A program made the translations under genes and the position numbers. Positions 24,726-32,720 of a stretch of 64,000 bases of DNA are shown here, one piece after another. The notes beneath the pieces were generated by a model. The model searched no databases. It saw nothing but the letters and a program-made list of their open reading frames with translations, and was not told the origin of the DNA. This DNA comes from an uncultured Lachnospiraceae bacterium (GTDB taxonomy: Bacteria; Bacillota; Clostridia; Lachnospirales; Lachnospiraceae): contig CABUPO010000001.1 in NCBI GenBank assembly GCA_902493385.1, forward strand, positions 124,001 to 188,000, in the 5' to 3' direction. The stretch's first letter is position 1. Every line of letters starts with the position of its first letter.

Positions 24726-25172
24726 ATGAACAAAATTATACTTATGGGTCGTCTTACACGTGACCCGGAGACAAGATATTCCCAGGGTGAGAGTCAGACT
24801 GCTATCGCAAGATTTTCACTGGCAGTAGACAGAAGATTCAAGCGTCAGGGCGATGCTGAAGCAGATTTTTTTAACTGCACGGCATTTGGCAGACAGGCTG
24901 AATTCGTTGAAAAATATCTCAGGCAGGGAACTAAGATACTGCTTACCGGACGTGTGCAGAACGATAACTACACCAACAGAAATGGTGAAAAGGTTTACAG
25001 TGTACAGATAATAGCCGAGGAAATTGAATTTGCTGAAAGCAGAAATGCTCAGGGAAATACAGGCGCTTCTTTCCAGAACGCAATGCCTGATCCCGTACAG
25101 GCAGCAGATGACGGTTTTCTCAATATCCCTAATGGAATTGAGGAAGAATTACCATTTAATACTACCCATTAA
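24726..25172 (+). CDS. ssb: Single-stranded DNA-binding protein
   Basis: 148 residues: an OB-fold (1-105) with MNKIILMGRLTRDPETRY, FSLAVDRRF, ADFFNCTAFGRQAEFVEKYL and KILLTGRVQ; a short linker, and the acidic tip EEELPF near the C-terminus that binds partner proteins. The tip is followed by NTTH, so it is not fully terminal, unlike the classical DDDIPF end. AACGGAGG precedes the ATG. Confidence 0.95.
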   Translation: MNKIILMGRLTRDPETRYSQGESQTAIARFSLAVDRRFKRQGDAEADFFNCTAFGRQAEFVEKYLRQGTKILLTGRVQNDNYTNRNGEKVYSVQIIAEEIEFAESRNAQGNTGASFQNAMPDPVQAADDGFLNIPNGIEEELPFNTTH

Positions 25173-25201
25173 TTATTATTATATGTCAGGAGGTTCGTTT
25201 C

Positions 25202-25477
25202 ATGGCTTATACAAAACCAGAAAAGGGCGACAAGGCCGATGCTCCTATGAGAAGACGTCCAAACCGCAGAAGAAAAAAAGTATGTGCTTTCTGTGCGGAT
25301 AAGGAGCATACAACTATTGATTATAAGGACGTGAACAAGTTAAAGAGATATATCTCTGAGCGCGGAAAGATTCTTCCCAGAAGAATTACAGGCAACTGTG
25401 CAAAGCATCAGAGAGCCCTTACTGTTGCAATCAAGAGAGCACGTCACATTGCTTTGCTTCCTTACACAGTAGATTAA
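25202..25477 (+). CDS. rpsR: 30S ribosomal protein S18
   Basis: 91 residues with a basic start (RRRPNRRRKKVCAFCADK), then the conserved IDYKDVNKLKRYISERGKIL and RRITGNCAKHQRAL stretches. CAFC and the later Cys may hold zinc. CAGGAGG precedes the ATG. Confidence 0.96.
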   Translation: MAYTKPEKGDKADAPMRRRPNRRRKKVCAFCADKEHTTIDYKDVNKLKRYISERGKILPRRITGNCAKHQRALTVAIKRARHIALLPYTVD

Positions 25478-25493
25478 TATTTACGGCTTTATT

Positions 25494-25525
25494 CAGGGAC
25501 TGCAGTAATGCGGTCCCTGTTTTTA
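25494..25525 (+). terminator. Terminator of the rpsF-ssb-rpsR operon
   Basis: CAGGGAC (25494-25500) pairs with GTCCCTG (25513-25519) and is followed by TTTTTATATAT, 17 bases after the rpsR stop. Confidence 0.85.
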
Positions 25526-25552
25526 TATATATTTTCACAAAAACACGTTTTG

Positions 25553-25581
25553 TTGCGTTTTATTTTACAGCATGTTATACT
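25553..25581 (+). promoter_or_regulatory. Promoter of gdpP-rplI-dnaB
   Basis: TTGCGT (25553-25558), 17 bases, TATACT (25576-25581), 47 bases before the gdpP start at 25629. Confidence 0.65.
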
Positions 25582-25628
25582 TATATAGGTTGTGTTCACT
25601 TTTAATTAATATGAAAGGGCTTATTATT

Positions 25629-27707
25629 ATGAACCAAAATAAAGTGACTGGTGTGCTTAAAAGGCATCTTATATGGCCTTTAATACTGATACCCCTGCTT
25701 GTTATAATGACTGTTCATTTATTTATAACTGATATAACATCCGGTATTTATGCTGCTGTTTACGTATTGGTATACTCTCTTATTGCGCTTATTTTGTATT
25801 ATTTCAACAAAAGAGCTGTCATGGCTAACATTATTAATTATGCAATGTCATACAACAAGTTTAATAAGCTTCTTATGGAGGAACTTGACCTGCCAACAGC
25901 ATATCTTGACGCGTCAGGATATCTTATATGGTATAACAATGCATTTTTTAATGTAGCAGGCGATAACGCTGAACTTAAAAAGCATATATCGCTTGTTTTT
26001 CCTGATATCTCTAAGAATTGTTTCCCTATATGTTCTCCGGATAATGAAGCCGATACCTGCGTTTCCTCACAAGAGTATCTGTTCTCATTTGGCGACAGAT
26101 TTTTCAGAGCTGTCCTTAATCAGACTTCAATACATAATTATGATTTTGCCGACGACATTGAGAATCTTTCGCTGTTTGACGGAAGCGATACAATTGTTTC
26201 GCTGCATCTGTACGATGAAAGCCAGCTTAACGAATACCGGGAGATGATTGAAGACGAAGATATAATTATGGGGCTTTTATACATTGACGATTACGAGGAA
26301 TCATTAAGAGACTGCGAAGAGCTGCAATGTTCTCTTCTTACAGCCCTTATTGAACGCCAGATAGCCAAAAACATGCTGTTAATTGACGGAGTATACAAAA
26401 AAATGGAAAAAGACCGTTATTTTCTTATATTCCGCCACAAATATCTTCAGGTTTTAAAGGAAAACAAGTTCAAAATATTAGAGGATGTAAGAAATGTCAA
26501 GGTTGCCAATAATGACGTACATTTAACAATAAGTATTGGTTTGGGCGTACATGCAGATTCCTACAACAAAAAATATGATTATGCACGAGCCGCTATAGAC
26601 CTTGCAATCGGCAGAGGCGGCGACCAGGCTGTTATTAAAGACGGCGAAGATATTATTTATTACGGTGGCAATAATCTTCAAAAGGATATTAACACAAGAG
26701 TACGCGCCAGAGTTAAAGCCAACGCTCTTAACGAGCTTATCGTTTCTGCAGACCAGACCTACATTATGGGACACATAGGATGCGATATAGACTCATTTGG
26801 GGCAGCGGTTGGAATATACAGCATTGCCCGTAATCTCAAACGTACCGCTAAGATAGTTCTTGCACATGACGACAGAGCTTCTATACAGACTACGCTTGAT
26901 GAATATAAGAACAAAGCTGATTATAACGGATTTATAATAGACAAAAACGAAGCGATGTATAATATTACCGCCGATACTCTTTTAGTTATTGTAGACGTTA
27001 ATAAGCCGTCTCTTGTCGAATGTCCTGAGCTTCTTACAATGACTCATAATATCGTGGTTATTGACCACCACAGACAGACCGGCGACCGTATCAAAAACCA
27101 GATACTGTCATATATCGAACCATTTGCGTCTTCAACATGCGAAATGGTAACAGAATTTTTCCAGTATATCAACGGCGGAATCCGTCCTAATTCACTGGAG
27201 GCAGACACTCTGTATTCCGGAATAATGGTAGATACGAACAACTTTACCGTGCAGACAAGTCCCCGTACGTTTGAAGCAGTCACATACCTTAGACGTTCAA
27301 GCAACGACATTTCAAGAATAAGAAAACGGTTCCGCTGCGACCCTGAGGAATATATGGTACGCGCGCAGGCCGTAAGCAACGCCAAAGTATTTGCGGATTA
27401 CTATGCTATAACGACAATTCCTTCTAATGCTACAGGCAATATTCCTGTAATCGGCGCAAAGGTTGCCAACTCTCTTCTTGAAATGAAGAACATTAAAGCA
27501 TCATTTGTACTTTCGGAATATAAGTCGCGTATTCAGATAAGCGCGCGTTCAATAGACGACGCTAATGTACAGCTTATAATGGAAAAACTCGGAGGAGGCG
27601 GCCACAGCACAGTTGCTGCGGCACAGCTTGATATGAGTCTTTCCGAAGCAGTAGCGGCATTAAAGGAAGTTATAACCAATATGATTAAGGAGGGCGATTT
27701 AAAATGA
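25629..27707 (+). CDS. gdpP: Cyclic-di-AMP phosphodiesterase GdpP
   Basis: 692 residues from ATG 25629, 9 bases after AAAGGG; the upstream starts lack that spacing. Layout: two N-terminal membrane helices (12-55), a PAS-like domain (75-150), a degenerate GGDEF domain (170-300), and a DHH-DHHA1 hydrolase (320-690). The DHH part shows GHIGCDIDSFGA near residue 380, IVDVNKP near residue 457, IDHHRQ near residue 479, and DHHA1 GGGGHSTVAAA near residue 658. It breaks down c-di-AMP, a regulator of potassium and cell-wall homeostasis. Overlaps rplI by 4 bases, the usual Firmicute arrangement. Confidence 0.93.
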   Translation: MNQNKVTGVLKRHLIWPLILIPLLVIMTVHLFITDITSGIYAAVYVLVYSLIALILYYFNKRAVMANIINYAMSYNKFNKLLMEELDLPTAYLDASGYLIWYNNAFFNVAGDNAELKKHISLVFPDISKNCFPICSPDNEADTCVSSQEYLFSFGDRFFRAVLNQTSIHNYDFADDIENLSLFDGSDTIVSLHLYDESQLNEYREMIEDEDIIMGLLYIDDYEESLRDCEELQCSLLTALIERQIAKNMLLIDGVYKKMEKDRYFLIFRHKYLQVLKENKFKILEDVRNVKVANNDVHLTISIGLGVHADSYNKKYDYARAAIDLAIGRGGDQAVIKDGEDIIYYGGNNLQKDINTRVRARVKANALNELIVSADQTYIMGHIGCDIDSFGAAVGIYSIARNLKRTAKIVLAHDDRASIQTTLDEYKNKADYNGFIIDKNEAMYNITADTLLVIVDVNKPSLVECPELLTMTHNIVVIDHHRQTGDRIKNQILSYIEPFASSTCEMVTEFFQYINGGIRPNSLEADTLYSGIMVDTNNFTVQTSPRTFEAVTYLRRSSNDISRIRKRFRCDPEEYMVRAQAVSNAKVFADYYAITTIPSNATGNIPVIGAKVANSLLEMKNIKASFVLSEYKSRIQISARSIDDANVQLIMEKLGGGGHSTVAAAQLDMSLSEAVAALKEVITNMIKEGDLK

Positions 27708-28153
27708 AAGTAATACTTACCACAGACGTCAAAGCTTTAGGAAAAAAAGGCGAAATTGTTGAGGTAAATGATGGATACGCACGTAATTTTCTCATCAAAA
27801 AGAACCTTGGCAGGGAAGCGACGCCAAAGAATCTTAACGACCTTAAGCTTCAGAACGCCAATGAAGCAAAACAGAAAAAAGAAATATACGAAGCGGCAAA
27901 GAAGCTGGCGGACGAGCTGTCCGGCAAATCAATTACCACATATATCAAAACAGGAGAAGGCGGCAGAGCATTCGGTTCTGTTTCAACAAAGGAAATTTCT
28001 GCCGAAATTAAGACACAGCTTGGATTTTCAATCGACAAGAAAAAGATGCTCCTTAACTCTCCTATCAAATCAGAAGGCATATTTACTGTGCCTGTAAAGC
28101 TTCACCCTGAGGTTATGGCTGAGATAAAAGTAATTGTAAAGGGAAAGGATTGA
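27704..28153 (+). CDS. rplI: 50S ribosomal protein L9
   Basis: 149 residues with the L9 start MKVILTTDVKALGKKGEIVE and VNDGYARNFLIKK (residues 21-33), a long central helix, and the C-terminal domain with TGEGGRAFGSVSTKEI near residue 84. The ATG overlaps the gdpP stop (ATGA). AAGGAGG lies within gdpP. Confidence 0.95.
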   Translation: MKVILTTDVKALGKKGEIVEVNDGYARNFLIKKNLGREATPKNLNDLKLQNANEAKQKKEIYEAAKKLADELSGKSITTYIKTGEGGRAFGSVSTKEISAEIKTQLGFSIDKKKMLLNSPIKSEGIFTVPVKLHPEVMAEIKVIVKGKD

Positions 28154-28160
28154 TTAATCA

Positions 28161-29510
28161 ATGGACGATGCAGTCATCAAAAGAATTATGCCTCACAGCA
28201 GCGAAGCCGAGCAGTCTGTTATCGGTTCAATGCTTATTGATAATGATACGATATCCATCGCAGCTGAAAAGCTTAGTGCGGAGGACTTCTATCAGTACCA
28301 GTACGGCATTATTTTTGATGCCATCGTTTCATTATATAATTCCAACGTATCCGTCGATATCGTTACCGTACAGAACAAATTAAAAGAAAGCAACGTATCC
28401 CCGGAATTGTACAGTATTGAATTTATCAGCAGCATTGTCGCATCTGTTCCTACATCAGCTAATATACGCTCATACGCGGATATTGTGCTCGACAAATCCA
28501 TTCTTCGCAAAACAATCAAAGCAGCAGAAGAAATATCTAACAGATGCTATCAGGACAGGGAAGCTCCTCAGGATATTATGGATGACGCCGAAAAAAGTAT
28601 TTTCCGGATATCTCAGGAATCACGCGGTTCAGGAGATTTTGTCGATATATCCGACGCAGTAGTACGTGCTGTTACAAGTATTCAGGAAGCGTCGAAGTCA
28701 AAGGGCAATGTTACCGGCATACGCACAGGCTTTACCGACCTTGATTATATTACTTCCGGTCTCCAGCGTTCCGATTTGATTTTGGTTGCGGCAAGACCTG
28801 CAATCGGAAAAACTGCATTTGCACTGAGCATGGCAGAATACATTGCCGTGAAATCAAAGATTCCTACGGCAGTATTCAGTCTTGAGATGTCTGACGTTCA
28901 GCTTGTAAAACGTATAATGTCGATGGACGCAAGTATAGACCTGCACTCACTCAACACCGGCGACCTTACCGGCGCCGAATGGGAATCCCTTATTGAAAGC
29001 GTACAAAACATTGCCGAATCCAGGCTTTTCCTTATAGATAACCTGTCCGGTCTTACAATTAACGACATTTGCTCCAAATGCAGAAAGCTTAAGATTGAAC
29101 AGGATTTAGGTCTTGTAATCATAGACTACCTGCAGCTTATTGACGCGGGCAAAAAAACCGAATCAAGGCAGCAGGAAATCGCAGGCATTTCAAGAACGCT
29201 CAAATCTCTTGCCAGAGAGCTTAATATTCCAATTATTGCTCTGTCACAGCTTAACCGGGGAGTTGAATTACGTGAGGATAAGCGACCTAAGCTTGCAGAC
29301 CTCCGTGAATCCGGCGCAATCGAGCAGGACGCCGATATTGTTATGTTCCTTTACCGGGACGAGGTATACAATCCAAGCGAGGATAACAAAGGAAAAGCAG
29401 AGCTCATTATTGCCAAGCATCGTAACGGAAGCACCGGAACAGTAGACCTGGCATGGCTGGCACAATATACAAGATATGCCAACGCACAGTATTCCACACA
29501 CAGAAAGTAA
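28161..29510 (+). CDS. dnaB: Replicative DNA helicase DnaB
   Basis: 449 residues. The N-terminal domain (1-110) starts with the conserved PHSSEAEQSVIGSMLID. The RecA-like ATPase has RTGFTDLDYITSGLQ near residue 188, Walker A ARPAIGKTAFAL near residue 212, Walker B LVIIDYLQLI near residue 318, and DLRESGAIEQDADIV near residue 382. It unwinds DNA ahead of the replisome. 7 bases after rplI; the operon gdpP-rplI-dnaB is typical of Firmicutes. Confidence 0.95.
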   Translation: MDDAVIKRIMPHSSEAEQSVIGSMLIDNDTISIAAEKLSAEDFYQYQYGIIFDAIVSLYNSNVSVDIVTVQNKLKESNVSPELYSIEFISSIVASVPTSANIRSYADIVLDKSILRKTIKAAEEISNRCYQDREAPQDIMDDAEKSIFRISQESRGSGDFVDISDAVVRAVTSIQEASKSKGNVTGIRTGFTDLDYITSGLQRSDLILVAARPAIGKTAFALSMAEYIAVKSKIPTAVFSLEMSDVQLVKRIMSMDASIDLHSLNTGDLTGAEWESLIESVQNIAESRLFLIDNLSGLTINDICSKCRKLKIEQDLGLVIIDYLQLIDAGKKTESRQQEIAGISRTLKSLARELNIPIIALSQLNRGVELREDKRPKLADLRESGAIEQDADIVMFLYRDEVYNPSEDNKGKAELIIAKHRNGSTGTVDLAWLAQYTRYANAQYSTHRK

Positions 29511-29613
29511 CATATATTGACGTATTATATATACGCCTGTCGCTATATGTTCTAAATTGCTGCTCTTTGAAGTATTAAGCAGATGAATTTTCAGCATATT
29601 GCTGTTTTTCTTA

Positions 29614-29641
29614 TTGTATGCATAAAATCGTATGTTATAAT
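29614..29641 (+). promoter_or_regulatory. Promoter of the MerR-type regulator gene
   Basis: TTGTAT (29614-29619), 16 bases, TATAAT (29636-29641), 45 bases before the ATG. The rest of the 175-base gap after dnaB shows only a weak CGTAT/ATACG hairpin near 29521. Confidence 0.55.
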
Positions 29642-29685
29642 TTAACAAAACTTTGTAATTATTTACATTTTGGGAGGTTTGTTAA

Positions 29686-30243
29686 ATGAAACATAACAAT
29701 TATTCTATTTCCGATGCAGCTAAAAAACTTAATATCGAAGCACATGTATTACGCTACTGGGAAGAGGAGCTTGGACTTGATATTCCGAGAAATGATTTGG
29801 GACACAGATATTACCGTGAAAATGACCTTAAAACTTTCAAACAGATAAGCGAGCTTAAAAGCGACGGTCTGTCTTTACATGAAATAAAACAAGCTTTAAA
29901 AAACGGTACTGTTTCACAGAAACCGGCTTTATCATCTTCTGCTTCTGTCGACGCCGGTTCAGGGGACAAGCTGAGCCAGTTTAGGATAATAATGGATTCA
30001 ATTATAAGCCAGGCAATTAAAAACAATAATGAAACGCTTGCATCTCTTATATGCGAAAACACATCTGACAGAGTTATCAAAGAATTAAACTATCTGTTTA
30101 GAACACTTGATGAGGATGAAGAAATACGAATATCACAATTGAAGGCTGCAATAAATGCCGCATGCGGCGTTAAACAGGAGGTCGCCGCCACAAAAGTCCG
30201 CAGCAAAAAGAAAAGCCTTTTCTCCAAAAAAAAGCCCTCTTAA
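29686..30243 (+). CDS. MerR-family transcriptional regulator
   Basis: 185 residues. Residues 5-72 form a winged-helix MerR domain (YSISDAAKKLNIEAHVLRYW, then EEELGLDIPRNDLGHRYY), followed by a serine-rich linker, a helical C-terminus, and a very basic tail (RSKKKSLFSKKKPS). There are no Cys pairs for a metal effector in the C-terminus, so it is not of the metal-sensing class. The target is unknown; the downstream Ig-like gene has its own operator-like palindrome and is a candidate. GGGAGG precedes the ATG. Confidence 0.88.
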   Translation: MKHNNYSISDAAKKLNIEAHVLRYWEEELGLDIPRNDLGHRYYRENDLKTFKQISELKSDGLSLHEIKQALKNGTVSQKPALSSSASVDAGSGDKLSQFRIIMDSIISQAIKNNNETLASLICENTSDRVIKELNYLFRTLDEDEEIRISQLKAAINAACGVKQEVAATKVRSKKKSLFSKKKPS

Positions 30244-30257
30244 TTCTATAATCCCTA

Positions 30258-30295
30258 TTGCAAACCCACATTTTTAGTGATATAATATTATCACT
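30258..30295 (+). promoter_or_regulatory. Promoter with overlapping palindrome before the Ig-like gene
   Basis: TTGCAA (30258-30263), 17 bases, TATAAT (30281-30286). Perfect 7-base arms AGTGATA (30276-30282) and TATCACT (30289-30295) enclose the -10, suggesting an operator. A second TATCACT-like half site lies near 30329. The leader is about 85 bases. Confidence 0.6.
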
Positions 30296-30376
30296 TATTC
30301 AGGGTGTGAGGGTTTATAATTTTTTAATATCACTCTTGAATACATAGTATAATAATATGCAAGGAGGAAAATGAAA

Positions 30377-31678
30377 ATGAAATCAAGCAAGATGTTCAAG
30401 TCCATGGCTGCTGTTACACTGTCTATGGCAATGGTTGTGCCTATGCTTGCATATGCACCTTCAACCACACAGGCAGCTAAAAAGATGTCATTAAGCGCTA
30501 AAAGCGCTCTTCTTGTAACTGGTTCCACAAAGAGTGTTAAAGTTAAATCTTTTTCCAAAGGAGCTAAAGCTACATGGAAGTCAAGCAACAAAAAAGTTGC
30601 AACAGTCACAGGCAAGAAAGCAAAAGCAACTGTTAAGGCTGTTGGAGCAGGAACAGCTAAGATTAGCTGCGTAGTTAAGAAAGGCAAGAAGAAGACAACC
30701 GTAAGCGGACTTACAGTTAAGGTTCGCCAGAAGATTAATTCACTTGCTATGCAGAATGATGCAAGCAAAGCAACTACAAGCACAACAATCAAAGCTGGTG
30801 AGAAGATGGTTCTTAAAGCATCCATCAATAACAGCGCATCAGGAAGCACGGTTAACCAGACAGTTAAATGGTCTTCCAGTAACTCAAAGGTTGTTAAGGT
30901 TGCCAAGAAGAATGTTAACCAGGCAACTATAACAGGTATCTCTAACGGTACAGCTACTATTACAGCAGTTGCTGCACCTAACTCAAAGACAGACAAGAAG
31001 TCTGTTACATGTACTGTAACTGTTAAGGGCGAAGCTTCTCCTGGTGATAACAAGGGATCAAGCAAAGCTACAGCAACTCCAAAGCCTACATATCCGCCGG
31101 GGGTTGTATATCAGCAGACTAAGTATACTGTAGACAGACCATACAACAACGCTACTAAGAACGGTCATGCACAGCCTGGATACAAGCTTAACAACTTCGC
31201 TATCTGGATGATTGGTTTCTATGACAATGAGTTCTCAACCAGTGATGATGAGTATATGGCTTATGGTCCTGATTTAACTGAATATAAGGGCGGTCCTGCA
31301 CTTAACGTATCAGGTGAATTCATGTATGACGGTACTGATCAGAAGACAGTTCTTCTCCAGCTCAATTATACTCAGCCTTCAGATTACCCAATCCTTTGGA
31401 AATGGGAGAAGGGCGCTTCCAAAGCTGCTAACGAGTATGCTAAAGAGCTTAAGATTAGCGGAGTTAATGGTTCTGAGAATGTTAATCACGGAAAATGGAC
31501 TGATGTTAATGTAACATTTACAATTCCATCTAACGCTGTTAACGGCGATAAGGATGATGCAACAGGTAAGAACTTTGGTTTATATCTGTACTTCCCTAAC
31601 AAGCCGGGCGGATCACTGCTTTATGTAAGCAGCAACACATTCCACTTCAGAAACTTCAAGATTACTGAAAAGAAATAA
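30377..31678 (+). CDS. Secreted Ig-like (Big_2) domain protein
   Basis: 433 residues from ATG 30377, 9 bases after GGAGG; ATG 30371 is too close to it. Signal peptide ends near residue 33 (TTQAAKK). Two Big_2-like repeats (residues 34-125 and 126-220) have the KWSSSNSKVVKVAKKN and GTATITAVA patterns. A Pro/Thr linker (KATATPKPTYPPG) leads to a C-terminal domain (residues 243-433) of unknown family, with Trp/Tyr-rich beta strands, perhaps carbohydrate binding. Strong promoter, clean AAGGAGG and biased codons suggest abundant export to the surface. There is no LPXTG or membrane anchor. A terminator follows. Confidence 0.8.
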   Translation: MKSSKMFKSMAAVTLSMAMVVPMLAYAPSTTQAAKKMSLSAKSALLVTGSTKSVKVKSFSKGAKATWKSSNKKVATVTGKKAKATVKAVGAGTAKISCVVKKGKKKTTVSGLTVKVRQKINSLAMQNDASKATTSTTIKAGEKMVLKASINNSASGSTVNQTVKWSSSNSKVVKVAKKNVNQATITGISNGTATITAVAAPNSKTDKKSVTCTVTVKGEASPGDNKGSSKATATPKPTYPPGVVYQQTKYTVDRPYNNATKNGHAQPGYKLNNFAIWMIGFYDNEFSTSDDEYMAYGPDLTEYKGGPALNVSGEFMYDGTDQKTVLLQLNYTQPSDYPILWKWEKGASKAANEYAKELKISGVNGSENVNHGKWTDVNVTFTIPSNAVNGDKDDATGKNFGLYLYFPNKPGGSLLYVSSNTFHFRNFKITEKK

Positions 31679-31701
31679 TCTATTATTAATGTTAATCATT
31701 T

Positions 31702-31735
31702 AATGGCGGAGCTTACAGCTCCGCCATTATTTTAT
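31702..31735 (+). terminator. Terminator after the Ig-like gene
   Basis: Perfect 11-bp stem AATGGCGGAGC (31702-31712) with GCTCCGCCATT (31718-31728), loop TTACA, tail ATTTTAT. Confidence 0.9.
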
Positions 31736-31757
31736 ATCCGACAGGAGTGATATCTTT

Positions 31758-32717
31758 ATGAAAATAGTTTTCCTTGAAACCGACACACTTGGAACTGATA
31801 TGAATTTTGACAGATTTAACGAGCTTGGCGAAGTAACTCTGTATAAACGCTCATCGCCCTGTGATAATCCTTTAAGAATTGCCGATGCCGATATAATCGT
31901 TGTCAATAAGATACCAGTCAACGACTCTCTTTTAAAGTATGCTCCAAATGTAAAATTTGTAGCGGCATCTGCAACAGGTACTAATAATATTGATTTCACC
32001 TGTACCAGCAGTCGCAAAATAAAGGTAGCAAATGCGCGGGGATATTCAACAGATTCGGTAGCCCAGCACACATTTGCCATGCTGTTTTACCTGTACGAAA
32101 AATTACATACGTACGACCATTTTGTAAAAGACGGCAGATATTCCGAATATCCTATGTTTTCATGCTTTGTTCCCTGCTTTAACGAACTGTCCGGAAAAAC
32201 ATGGGGAATAATAGGGCTTGGAACAATCGGGCTTAAGGTAGCAGACATTGCAAAATCTTTTGGCTGCAATGTAATATACTATTCAACAAGCGGACGTAAC
32301 AACAACACAGATTATATGCAGTGTGATTACCAGACTCTTCTTAAAGAATCAGATATTATATCGATACACTGTCCGCTTAACAAAAATACATTAAAGCTTA
32401 TTGATGCACACTCATTTGATTTAATGAAACCATCCGCGCTGCTGCTTAATCTTGCAAGAGGCCCTGTTATTGATGAAGATGCTTTGTATGACGCACTTAT
32501 ACACGAAAAGATAGCAGGAGCAGGACTTGACGTACTTTGCACTGAGCCAATACCTAAGGATAGCAGCCTGCTGAAAATAAAAGACAGCGCCAGGCTTCTT
32601 ATTACTCCACATATGGCATGGGGAACAAAAGAAGCACGAGCGCGCTGTCTTGATGAAGTATATAACAATATCAAAGCATTTATTAACGGCGAAGACAGAA
32701 ATATAGTGACAGAATAA
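31758..32717 (+). CDS. D-2-hydroxyacid dehydrogenase
   Basis: 319 residues of the HprA/SerA-like class. NAD-binding motif WGIIGLGTIGLKVADIAK near residue 150; catalytic triad residues Arg in LNLARGPVIDE (near residue 235), Glu in VLCTEPIP (near residue 263) and His in TPHMAWGTKEA (near residue 282). It reduces 2-keto acids such as hydroxypyruvate or glyoxylate with NADH, but the substrate is not fixed by sequence. It ends 3 bases before the stop of the convergent Fn3 gene. AGGAGTGATATC precedes the ATG. Confidence 0.9.
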   Translation: MKIVFLETDTLGTDMNFDRFNELGEVTLYKRSSPCDNPLRIADADIIVVNKIPVNDSLLKYAPNVKFVAASATGTNNIDFTCTSSRKIKVANARGYSTDSVAQHTFAMLFYLYEKLHTYDHFVKDGRYSEYPMFSCFVPCFNELSGKTWGIIGLGTIGLKVADIAKSFGCNVIYYSTSGRNNNTDYMQCDYQTLLKESDIISIHCPLNKNTLKLIDAHSFDLMKPSALLLNLARGPVIDEDALYDALIHEKIAGAGLDVLCTEPIPKDSSLLKIKDSARLLITPHMAWGTKEARARCLDEVYNNIKAFINGEDRNIVTE

Positions 32718-32720
32718 TTA

